Both the position numbers and the translations under genes were made by a program. Shown one piece after another: positions 1 through 7,460 of a DNA stretch of 15,459 nucleotides (the stretch's first letter is position 1; each line of letters begins with the position of its first letter). The notes beneath the pieces were generated by a model. That model was not told where the DNA came from. It worked only from the letters and a program-made list of their open reading frames with translations, and did no database searches. Origin of the DNA: Acidobacteriota bacterium (GTDB lineage Bacteria > Acidobacteriota > Vicinamibacteria > Vicinamibacterales > 2-12-FULL-66-21); contig JACDBQ010000550.1 in NCBI GenBank assembly GCA_013694845.1, positions 1-15,459 of the forward strand, in the 5' to 3' direction.

Positions 1-2480
1 TACGCCGGCTGGAAGCTGTTGTCGAAATCGCCGCTGCCGACCGCCTGGGAGCCGAGATCTTCAGACTTGCCCCAGGTGTAGGACGCCTGCATGGCGAGAC
101 TGTTCGAGAACCGCCGGCTCGCGCCGAGCACCAGCGCTTTGTACCAGGACTCTCCGTCGGTCGTGCGAAGGCGGATGCTGGCAAAGGCCGGATTCCGCCG
201 CGTCTGGCCCGCGGGGAAGAAGTAGCGGCCGTCGGCTTGAATCTGGGGCACCGCCTGGTTCCACTCGATGTTGCGGATCTGGTGGTAGCCACGCGCCCCC
301 AGGAAGCCCGCGGTCACGACGGTCTGCGGCAGAACCTCCCGTTGATAGGTCAGGTTGTACTGCACACGGTAGGGGTTCTTGAGATCGTACTCGAGCAGGT
401 CCAGACGCAGCGGCGGCGTGCCAGCGCCGGCCGATGTCGGGTCGGGGAACGGCGGGTTCCTCGGATTGATGATCTGGTAGAACGGCGGAGTTCGGTTGCC
501 GTAGGCGCGGTAGACGTTCGAGAGAATCGGCTCGAAGAAGTAGCCGCCGCCGCCACGCAGCGCGTTCTTGCCATTCCCCGTGATGTCCCATGCGAAGCCC
601 GCACGCGGAGCGACATTCCCCAGTGAGGGGTTGTCGAACAGCGGCCGTCCGGTGACCGGCGCGGCATTCAGGTCGGGCATGCTCGCAACGCGGTCCTCGG
701 CTTCCGTCGGCACCGTGATGAACTCGTATCGCACGCCGGCGTTCACGGTCAGGTTGCGCCTGAGGGACCAGTCGTCCTGGACGAAGAGCCCCACCAGATT
801 CTGCCGCCACTTGCGATCGGTCGACGAGCCCGGCGCCTGGCCTTCGAACGTGTTGGCGCGATTCTGCACGAAGTTCTCGATCGAGGTGAACGCGTAGTTC
901 CCACCGATGGTGAACGACGAGTCCTGGTCGTTGAACCAGCGGGTCCAGTTCACGCCCGATTTGACGCTGTGGGCCCCCCGGGTCCAGGTCAGCGTCTGGA
1001 CCACCTGCAAGCTCTTGAGATCGATGAAAGTGGGCGTGTTGGTGTCGGAGCCGAGCGTGTCTAGGCCTGTGACGTTCAGGGCTCCAAACTGCGTGCCGGG
1101 TATAAAGAGCAGTGAGGAAGGGACGTCAACGTTGCTGACGTTGAGTGTGGCTTCGTAGGCACGGTTCCACGCGACCTTCACGGTATTGAGCAGATTCGGT
1201 GTGACGATCCACTTGTGCTCGCCGACGAGGAACTGCGCCTTGGTGTTCGTGTCGGTCGAGAAGGTTGGGATCGGCCGGGGAATGACGACGCTGGCCTTGT
1301 CCCAGGAATACCGCATCGACAGGCTCTGCCCGGCGCCCAGTGCGTGGTCGACTTTGCCGACGAAGTAGTTTTCACGCGTGGGCTCCACCACTTCGACGCT
1401 GTACAGTCCCGAGGCCCCGGTTCCCGGCACATTTGGTTCGGGATAGAAGAACAGGAATGGCTGGATCGCCGGATTGACGTCGGTCCGGTTCCGCGTCGCC
1501 ATGCCGGGCACGCGCGCGATGCTGGTGTAGCCGCGATCCTGCCGGAGCCCTTCGTAACTTGCGAAAAAGAAGGTCTTCTCCCGGACGATCGGGCCGCCGA
1601 GCACTCCCCCATACTGATAGCGATCGAGCGGCGGAATCTCCCCGTCCGGATCATCGAAGTAGTTCTTGGAGTCGAGCGACTCGTCGCGAAGAAATCCGAA
1701 GCCTGCCCCGCGGAACTGGTTGGTGCCGGATCGGGTGATGGCGGTGACGATACCGCCGCTGCTGCGGCCGTACTCGGCGCTGTAGTTGTTGATGAGTACC
1801 TGGAATTCCCGGACCGTCTCCACGCCCAGCAGCCCGCCGGCCGCGCTGCCGGGCGAACCATTGCCCTGGAAGTTGATGTCGGTGCCGTCGAGCTGGTAGT
1901 TCACCTGGTTCGGCCGTCCACCAGCGATGGAGACCTGTGTCCCCATGCCGCGATCGACCTGGCGCGCGGTCGTTGGAGAGCCAAGCACTCCGGGCTGGAG
2001 CAGGGTCAGCTGGCTGAAATCGCGGCCGTTGAGCGGGAGCTCGCGGATCTGCTGTGCATCCACGAGCCCAGAGACGGACGATCGATTGGTGTCGATCACC
2101 GGCACCTCACCGGTGACCGTGATCACATCCTCGACCTTCCCCACTCCCATCGTGACGTTCAACGACAGGGTCTGACCGAGCGTCAGCTGCACCGCCTGGT
2201 GGCGCGTCGTCTGAAAGCCCGACAGCTCGACGGTTACGTCGTACATTCCAGGTTCGAGTGCCGAGGCACGGTAGCGGCCGCCCTCGTCGGTACTGAGCAC
2301 CCGGGTGACATCGGTCTCGCTCGACCGGACCGTGACCGATGCGCCCGGCAGCGCTCCGCCACTCGAGTCGGTGATGAGGCCCGCCAGCGTGGCGGTGGTG
2401 ACCTGGGCGATTGTGGTCACCGGCAGCCAGCCGGTGACGACAACAATGAGCATGCGGAGAAAAAAGGCTTTCTGTTTCAT
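1..2480 (-). CDS. Oar-like TonB-dependent outer-membrane receptor (3' end off the window)
   Basis: Outer-membrane TonB-dependent receptor/porin of the Oar type; the substrate cannot be told from sequence. The ATG at 2480 opens a frame of 826 codons that stays open to the left edge, so the C-terminal barrel end is missing. Residues 1-25 form a signal peptide with cleavage near TIA|Q. Residues about 30-112 are a carboxypeptidase-regulatory-like beta-sandwich (GLITDSSGGALPGASVTV, then GGRYRASALEPGMYDVTVEL). The plug follows, with LPLNGRDFSQLTLLQPGV at 148-165 and EYGRSSGGIVTAITRSGTN further on, then aromatic-rich barrel strands (KSGVNWTRW, FVQDDWSL, NAGVRYEF). This CarboxypepD_reg plus LPLNGRDF arrangement is very common in Acidobacteriota. 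The start is supported by a TGAGG Shine-Dalgarno 8 bases upstream. It is probably controlled by the promoter/operator pair near 2668-2714. The family call is firm; the substrate is unknown. Confidence 0.93.
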   Translation of the reverse strand, partial: MKQKAFFLRMLIVVVTGWLPVTTIAQVTTATLAGLITDSSGGALPGASVTVRSSETDVTRVLSTDEGGRYRASALEPGMYDVTVELSGFQTTRHQAVQLTLGQTLSLNVTMGVGKVEDVITVTGEVPVIDTNRSSVSGLVDAQQIRELPLNGRDFSQLTLLQPGVLGSPTTARQVDRGMGTQVSIAGGRPNQVNYQLDGTDINFQGNGSPGSAAGGLLGVETVREFQVLINNYSAEYGRSSGGIVTAITRSGTNQFRGAGFGFLRDESLDSKNYFDDPDGEIPPLDRYQYGGVLGGPIVREKTFFFASYEGLRQDRGYTSIARVPGMATRNRTDVNPAIQPFLFFYPEPNVPGTGASGLYSVEVVEPTRENYFVGKVDHALGAGQSLSMRYSWDKASVVIPRPIPTFSTDTNTKAQFLVGEHKWIVTPNLLNTVKVAWNRAYEATLNVSNVDVPSSLLFIPGTQFGALNVTGLDTLGSDTNTPTFIDLKSLQVVQTLTWTRGAHSVKSGVNWTRWFNDQDSSFTIGGNYAFTSIENFVQNRANTFEGQAPGSSTDRKWRQNLVGLFVQDDWSLRRNLTVNAGVRYEFITVPTEAEDRVASMPDLNAAPVTGRPLFDNPSLGNVAPRAGFAWDITGNGKNALRGGGGYFFEPILSNVYRAYGNRTPPFYQIINPRNPPFPDPTSAGAGTPPLRLDLLEYDLKNPYRVQYNLTYQREVLPQTVVTAGFLGARGYHQIRNIEWNQAVPQIQADGRYFFPAGQTRRNPAFASIRLRTTDGESWYKALVLGASRRFSNSLAMQASYTWGKSEDLGSQAVGSGDFDNSFQPA

Positions 2481-2488
2481 GAACCAGA

Positions 2489-2493
2489 CCTCA
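2489..2493 (-). promoter_or_regulatory. Ribosome binding site of the TonB-dependent receptor
   Basis: On the minus strand TGAGG lies 8 bases before the ATG at 2480. This fixes the start and gives a protein that begins directly with its signal peptide. Confidence 0.7.
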
Positions 2494-2630
2494 AAAACGA
2501 TCGCCTTGACGCTGCGCTCCGCTCATCACATCGCTGCCGATGAGATGGCCGTTGCGGCAGTGGAAAAACGAGCGGCCTCCGATCCCGGGGATGGTCTCCG
2601 GGCGCGGATGTCGCGGGGACGGCATTTCCA

Positions 2631-2675
2631 GAGGCCTGAGGCCGGACGCTAACGAGGCCTGAGGCGGACGCTAAC
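2631..2675. repeat. Imperfect tandem direct repeat of 23 and 22 bp
   Basis: The unit GAGGCCTGAGGC(C)GGACGCTAAC occurs at 2631-2653 and again, directly abutting and lacking one C, at 2654-2675. The right copy carries the predicted -10 hexamer of the receptor promoter (2668-2673), and the left copy would lie just downstream of the start point. It could be a binding site for a regulator, a recent slippage duplication, or a remnant of a dispersed repeat. Only two copies are seen in this window. Confidence 0.75.
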
Positions 2676-2697
2676 GCGGCGTGCGAGGGCTTGTCAA
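2668..2697 (-). promoter_or_regulatory. Predicted sigma70-type promoter for the TonB-dependent receptor
   Basis: On the minus strand a perfect -35 TTGACA (2692-2697) is separated by 18 bp from TAGCGT (2668-2673), which keeps the T, A and final T of a -10 box. The start point would be near 2661, leaving about 180 bases of leader. The -10 box alone is weak. Support comes from the nearly identical layout at 3771-3818 in front of the decayed amidohydrolase. Confidence 0.5.
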
Positions 2698-2705
2698 GCA
2701 TTAAT

Positions 2706-2714
2706 GGTCCGACC
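2706..2714. promoter_or_regulatory. GGT-N3-ACC operator-like box upstream of the receptor promoter
   Basis: GGTCCGACC (plus strand) is a near-palindrome of the GGT-N3-ACC kind that GntR/FadR-family regulators often bind (TGGT-N3-ACCA consensus). It starts 9 bases beyond the -35 hexamer, exactly as the box at 3809-3817 does, which centres both near -49 relative to the predicted start points. That position suits an activator contacting polymerase, though repression is possible. Regulator identity is inferred only from the motif. Confidence 0.45.
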
Positions 2715-2784
2715 TTTGCGGCGGCCGACCGACCCCTCCTGCTGACCGACCGAAAGCGTAGCGGTCCGGGCCCCCAGCCGCGGC

Positions 2785-3536
2785 TCAAAAGAGCTTTTTG
2801 GCGGTCGGCATTTCTCGCGTGCGCAGGTAATACTTGATTTTCTCGAAGCCGGCCTCGTCCAGCTGCAGAATGGGACGGACCTCGTCTCGTGAAAGGAACG
2901 GACCGGCTTCCTTCCGGGGCGTGACCAGCGGCGGTGTTGGCGACAACGACGCTGTCATTGAAGAACAGGGCGAGTGGGTTCATCGGGGCGATGGCATCGA
3001 GATCGACCGCGGTCCACTCCTCGGCCCTCCGTGGCGATGCCTTCGGCATGTTGACGAAGATCGGCTCCCCAGGCCTGCCCTTCGCCAGCACCTTGCGGAT
3101 CTCGAGCAGCAGCCCCTCCATCTGGGCACCCTTGATGCGGCCCGTCAGAACGCCGGCCACTTGCGTGTCCTTGTAGATGTCGCCTCCGGGTACCGAATTG
3201 TCGCCGTCGTTGTAGATGAAGCCCGGTGTCCACGGTTCGACCTGCGAGGTCGACGATCCTGGTCTTCGGGCCGGCGAGGGCACGGATCTCGGCGTCGGTT
3301 CCCACGGCCAGCACCTTCCCGTCCCGCGTGGCGACCGCCTGCGTCACGGTGAACTGCTGATCGACCGTCAGGACCTGCCCGTTGTGCAGCACGAGCTCTG
3401 CGTATGACAGGGGCTGCGGCGGCACCGTCGACTGCCCGACGATCGCAGCCGTGGCGGCCAGCACGGCCGAGACGACGAGCGCTGGCAGTTGACGGCGGGG
3501 GACATTACGCGGGCACACGATCGTCGCTATGGGCAT
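2785..3536 (-). pseudogene. Decayed amidohydrolase: N-terminal part only, pieces in three frames
   Basis: Remnant of an exported amidohydrolase (amidohydrolase_3/YtcJ-like). Piece A starts at the ATG at 3536 with an N-terminal hydrophobic signal (PALVVSAVLAATAAIVGQ) and the family's first beta-strands (ELVLHNGQVLTVDQQF, VATRDGKVLAVGTDAEI, RIVDLAGRTV). At 3227-3230 four bases stand where three are expected, so the protein continues in another frame (piece B) with PGFIYNDGDNSVPGGDIYKD and on to WTAVDLDAIAPMNPLALFF and NDSVVVANTA. That last stretch matches the first visible residues of the right-edge amidohydrolase (KDLDLIAPNHPVF, GLVNT). Around 2930-2945 the coding-like sequence moves to a third frame (piece C) ending SRDEVRPILQLDEAGFEKIK and MPTAKKLF before a TGA at 2785. 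The whole catalytic barrel is missing. An assembly error could explain one shift but not the loss of the centre. Translation as written would give only a short nonsense-tailed product. Confidence 0.78.
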
Positions 3537-3764
3537 AACAGGTTTCCCTACGCTTCGCGCGGAAGGTCGCGCGCCAGCCGCCGGGGCGTCCGAGTGGCGC
3601 CCCGGCGCACGCCGCGATCCGGAGGTATCCCAGAGAGTATGGGCAGCCGGAGACACGGGACTCGTACCAAGAGGCATCGACAGTGGCCTCACACCCGCCT
3701 CTCCGCCGCACGCGTGGGACCCGGGACGCGTTGCAGTGGTCGCCAACGCGACGTGGACGCTTCG
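3537..3764 (-). other. Long 5' leader of the decayed amidohydrolase
   Basis: About 230 bases lie between the predicted start point near 3764 and the ATG at 3536. The region is rich in inverted repeats, including a perfect 9-bp stem at 3580-3606 and a smaller GAGGC/GCCTC hairpin around 3670-3690. The minus-strand frame running through it reads as non-protein-like Ser/Arg/Pro-rich sequence, so I treat it as untranslated. I recognise no known riboswitch consensus in it. An AGGG 9 bases before the ATG could serve as ribosome binding site. Confidence 0.45.
3580..3606 (-). other. Perfect 9-bp stem-loop in the leader
   Basis: GCCGGGGCG and CGCCCCGGC are exact reverse complements separated by 9 bases. 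As RNA on the minus strand this would form a very stable hairpin about 45 bases before the ATG at 3536. It is not followed by a T-run, so it is not a classical terminator. It may be structural or attenuating, or simply a by-product of high GC. Confidence 0.5.
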
Positions 3765-3770
3765 TGCCGG

Positions 3771-3800
3771 AAGGTAGCGTGCGGCCGAGATCGTTGTCAA
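3771..3800 (-). promoter_or_regulatory. Predicted sigma70-type promoter for the decayed amidohydrolase
   Basis: On the minus strand TTGACA (3795-3800) is followed after 18 bp by TACCTT (3771-3776). The same hexamer, spacer length and upstream box distance are found in front of the TonB-dependent receptor. It fires away from the promoter of the plus-strand operon at 3844, so the two are divergent. Confidence 0.55.
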
Positions 3801-3807
3801 GACAGAT

Positions 3808-3818
3808 TGGTAGGACCA
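3808..3818. promoter_or_regulatory. TGGT-N3-ACCA operator-like box (GntR/FadR type)
   Basis: TGGTAGGACCA is a full match to the TGGT-N3-ACCA half-site pattern typical of FadR-like regulators. It lies 9 bases beyond the -35 hexamer of the minus-strand promoter and 25 bases upstream of the -35 of the plus-strand operon, so one regulator could affect both. The regulator gene is not in the window. Confidence 0.5.
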
Positions 3819-3843
3819 TTTTTGCGATTCTCACCCTTTGGCA

Positions 3844-3872
3844 TTGACTCGGTGCCGAGCATCGGTTGTAAT
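3844..3872 (+). promoter_or_regulatory. Predicted sigma70-type promoter of the MoxR/VWA operon
   Basis: TTGACT (3844-3849), a 17-bp spacer and TGTAAT (3867-3872) give five of six matches at each hexamer with ideal spacing. The start point would be near 3879, about 50 bases before the ATG at 3931. It also argues against the TTG at 3838 as a start, since that codon would not be in the transcript. Confidence 0.6.
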
Positions 3873-3930
3873 CGGCGCTCGAGCGGCACCCTCCGGAGCC
3901 GTCGCCTCGGCCACGAGATTGGATCATCCG

Positions 3931-4539
3931 ATGCTCCCCCGCTTCCGCTCGTCGTTCGTCGTGGTCTCGATCGCGGCACTCCTTGCCGGGGCACTGCTGT
4001 TCGTCTACGGCCGCTGGTCGGCGCCGCTCGTGGAGGCGGCCGCCGCGATCGAGGCGCGGCAACCCGAGCGTGCGCTGGCGTTATACCGGGTCGGCGCCGA
4101 ACGGTTCCGCACGGTCCCCCCGACCCAACAGGCGCTGGCTCGCGACTACGCCTTGCTTACGCACAATCGTCTGGCGCTCCTGTATCAGCGCGGCGAGTAC
4201 GACGCGGTGATCGAGGCGGCGGATTCGGCGCCGCCCGGGGCCGCGCCGCACTACTGGGTCGGGTGCGCGTTGTTTGCGAAAAGCCGGCGTGAAGAGAAGC
4301 CCGAGTCGCAGCTGGAGTGGTTGAGTCGCGCCGAAGACGAGTTCAAGCGGGCGTTGACGGACATGCCCGACGACTGGGACACGAAGTACAACTACGAGGT
4401 CACGGCGCGGCTGGCGGCCGCGATGCGCAACCCGTCGAAGTCCGGCCGGCAGTCCCAATCGGCGCCGACCAGCATCATGCAGCTGCTGCGGCCGCAGCAA
4501 TCACCACCGCAGCAACGGCCGGTGAAGAAGAGCGGATGA
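3931..4539 (+). CDS. TPR-like membrane-anchored protein, MxaK/BatC-like
   Basis: Probable scaffold protein of the MoxR/VWA complex, anchored in the inner membrane with its body outside the cytoplasm. The ATG at 3931 gives 202 residues: a basic start (MLPRFR), a membrane segment (SFVVVSIAALLAGALLFVYG, residues 6-25), then helical TPR-like repeats (AAAIEARQPERALALYRVGA, ALLYQRGEYDAVIEAADSA, AEDEFKRALTDMPDDWDTKY), and a Gln/Pro-rich disordered tail. The DDWDTKYNYE motif is typical of the short TPR proteins in BatC/MxaK-type operons. It is first in a six-gene operon and overlaps the next gene by 4 bases. The frame could be extended up to 3838 with a TTG start, but that is upstream of the best promoter. 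No strong Shine-Dalgarno is seen. The MxaK equivalence rests on context and architecture. Confidence 0.82.
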   Translation: MLPRFRSSFVVVSIAALLAGALLFVYGRWSAPLVEAAAAIEARQPERALALYRVGAERFRTVPPTQQALARDYALLTHNRLALLYQRGEYDAVIEAADSAPPGAAPHYWVGCALFAKSRREEKPESQLEWLSRAEDEFKRALTDMPDDWDTKYNYEVTARLAAAMRNPSKSGRQSQSAPTSIMQLLRPQQSPPQQRPVKKSG

Positions 4540-5527
4540 CGATCCGCTTCCTTCATCCTGAAATGGCCATCTGGCTCGTCGCGGTCGCCGTGGCCGGCGC
4601 CGCGTGGCTGGTAGCCTACGCCTACAAGCGCCGCAGCCGCGGACGCGCCGCGGTGCAGCCGCGATTCCTCCGGCTCTCGCGACGGTCCACCGGGGTCCGC
4701 GATGTTGCCGTCCTCGCGCTGACGATCATCACGATTGGCCTGCTGGTCGCCGCCCTGACCCGCCCGCAGGTGCTGCGCGAGCGGCGCGCCGCCGAGTTCG
4801 AGCGGCAGGATCTGATCGTCATCCTCGATCGCTCCGTGTCGATGCGCGCGCGGGATGTCCGCCCCTCGCGCGCCGAACGCGCACTGCTCGAGCTCGAAAC
4901 CTTTCTTCGGAAGAAGCCCGACGCGGTGGATCGGGTGGGCCTGGTCGGCTTCGCCGGCACGTCGCTGGTGCTGTCGTATCTGACGCGCGACGTCGATAGC
5001 CTCCTGTTCTATCTGGACTGGATCGCCGAGGACCCATCCGTGTTCTATGGCACCGACATCGGCGCGGCCCTGGCGAGTGGGCTCGAAGTGGCCGCGCGCG
5101 ACTCCCAGCCGAGTCGCAAGCTCTTTCTGGTGATCTCGGACGGCGAGGATCAGGGCGAGACGATGGACCAGGCAGTTTCGGCAGTCATGCGGCGGGGTAT
5201 CCGGGTGCACACGATCGGTATCGGTGCGCCCGCGGAAGCGATGATTCCCGTGACCCTGCCGGGCGAGCGGGAAGGGTACTTGAAAGACGACGCGGGGAGG
5301 CCCATGACCACGCAGTTCAACGAGACCTCACTCAAATCGCTGGCCGCTGCCACCGGCGGTCGGTATGTGCGCTCGGTCACCGGCGGCGAGCTGCTCGACG
5401 CGCTGCACACGATCGTGCGGGCCGACCGGCGCCAGACCGGTTGGCAGACCACCATCGAGTATCGCGACGTGTACGGTGCGCTTCTCGCGTCGGCGGGGCT
5501 CGCAGCGGTCGCGTTGCTGGCTTTGTT

Positions 5528-5531
<4 letters not shown>
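4536..5531 (+). CDS. VWA-domain membrane protein, BatA/MxaL-like
   Basis: Inner-membrane protein with a von Willebrand A domain, 331 residues. Two N-terminal membrane segments (residues about 10-29 and 56-74) are followed by a VWA domain with a complete metal-ion-dependent adhesion site: DRSVS (Asp98, Ser100, Ser102), the Thr of YGTDIGAAL and the Asp of VISDGEDQ. A C-terminal membrane segment (ALLASAGLAAVALLALL) ends the protein. This layout is that of BatA and of MxaC/MxaL. The ATG at 4536 overlaps the preceding stop (ATGA), and its own stop overlaps the MoxR start the same way, implying translational coupling. Such VWA proteins work with a MoxR ATPase on partner proteins, often in metal insertion or complex assembly. 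The specific client is unknown. Confidence 0.9.
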
Positions 5532-6562
<1,031 letters not shown>

Positions 6563-6575
6563 GACCGTTGGGCCG

Positions 6576-7460
6576 ATGATCATGCCCCCGGACGTCCTGC
6601 GCGAGCTGCGATACCTCGAGGTCTACACGGCCAGGAAGATCCGCAATCTGCGCGTCGGCCCCTACACCAGTCCACTCCGCGGGCCCGGCCTTGAGTTCGA
6701 CGAGCACCGTCCGTACCGGCCGGGGGACGACGTGCGTCGGATCGACTGGAACGTCACCGCACGGCTCAACGCACCGTTTCTCCGGCAGACGCACGCCGAA
6801 CGGGAACTGACGATCGTGATCGCGCTCGACATGTCGCGGTCGATGGCCTTCGGCTCGTCGCGATACTCCAAGAAGGAAGTCATGACCTTCATCGCCGGAT
6901 CGATTCTGTTCTCGGCGGCAAGCGATCAGATCAACGTCGGCTTCCTGACGTTTTCGGACCGGGTGCTCCACTGGTCCCCGCCGCGGCGGGCGGGCGGTCG
7001 CGCGTGGCAGGTGCTGGAAGAGATCTGGTCGACCCCGGCAAGCGATTCTCGGACGGCGGTCCTGCCGGCCATCCGGCATCTTGCGGCGAGGCTGCACGGC
7101 ATGAACATCGTCTGTCTGGTATCGGACTTCATTACCGACGAAGACGTGTTCGGCAGCGGCGAGTTGCGGATGCTCGCCTCGAAGAACGACGTGATTGCGG
7201 TGGTGCCCGAGGATCCGGCGGAGACCGCGCTGCCGCCAGGCGGCGGCGTGATCAGGCTCAAGGATCCCGAGTCGGGACAGGCCGTCTCGGTCGCCCTCAA
7301 CGCCCGAACCCGCCTTGCGTATGCGGCGGCGGTCACCGCGCGCAGGCGGGCGATCGTGGACGCGTGCTACCGCGTCCCGATCGACCACCTCTTTGTGCCG
7401 TCCGACCAGCCGCTGATGGAACCGCTGTTGAATCTGATGGCCCGCAGGAGACTGGCATGA
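6576..7460 (+). CDS. DUF58 protein, MxaS-like
   Basis: DUF58 partner of the MoxR ATPase, 294 residues, probably cytoplasmic or peripheral since no membrane segment is seen. The DUF58 hallmark YRPGDDVRRIDWNVTAR lies at 47-63. It is followed by a degenerate VWA-like fold with an intact DMSRS motif (Asp85, Ser87, Ser89). The start is taken at 6576, 13 bases after the MoxR stop; a second in-frame ATG lies at 6582 and cannot be excluded. The extension upstream to 6513 is inside the MoxR gene. It overlaps the next gene by 4 bases. In mxa clusters the gene after the MoxR ATPase (mxaR) is likewise a DUF58 gene (mxaS), matching the order here. The biochemical role of DUF58 remains unproven. Confidence 0.92.
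   Translation: MIMPPDVLRELRYLEVYTARKIRNLRVGPYTSPLRGPGLEFDEHRPYRPGDDVRRIDWNVTARLNAPFLRQTHAERELTIVIALDMSRSMAFGSSRYSKKEVMTFIAGSILFSAASDQINVGFLTFSDRVLHWSPPRRAGGRAWQVLEEIWSTPASDSRTAVLPAIRHLAARLHGMNIVCLVSDFITDEDVFGSGELRMLASKNDVIAVVPEDPAETALPPGGGVIRLKDPESGQAVSVALNARTRLAYAAAVTARRRAIVDACYRVPIDHLFVPSDQPLMEPLLNLMARRRLA
7446..7450 (+). promoter_or_regulatory. Ribosome binding site of the MxaA-like gene
   Basis: AGGAG sits 6 bases before the ATG at 7457, inside the end of the DUF58 gene. It decides the start: the same frame is open from well upstream, but only this start yields a signal peptide. Confidence 0.75.

Larger units (their letters stand above)
2481..2784. other. Intergenic region between the receptor and the decayed amidohydrolase
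   Basis: About 300 bases without a convincing gene on either strand. It holds, from right to left, a GGT-N3-ACC operator-like box, a minus-strand promoter, an imperfect tandem repeat overlapping the promoter, a roughly 180-base leader and the receptor's ribosome binding site. Near the decayed amidohydrolase's stop there is a 10-base palindrome (2776-2785), and GACCGACC occurs twice (2727-2734 and 2744-2751). I see no role for either. Confidence 0.6.

Noticed and set aside
1215..2543. Long plus-strand open frame (442 codons)
   Set aside because: Antisense shadow of the TonB-dependent receptor. Its protein is rich in Arg/His/Asp with no fold-like pattern, while the minus frame has clear receptor motifs.
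2631..2675. CRISPR array
   Set aside because: Only two abutting copies without spacers, and no cas genes nearby.
2776..2785. Terminator after the decayed amidohydrolase
   Set aside because: AGCCGCGGCT is a short palindrome without room for a loop and without a following T-run on the minus strand.
3537..3764. Known riboswitch in the amidohydrolase leader
   Set aside because: I compared by eye with cobalamin, glycine, fluoride, guanidine and c-di-GMP consensus elements and found no match; only generic hairpins remain.
3838..3930. TTG start giving a 31-residue longer TPR-like protein
   Set aside because: It would begin upstream of the best promoter and place a non-hydrophobic extension before the membrane segment; the ATG at 3931 is better.
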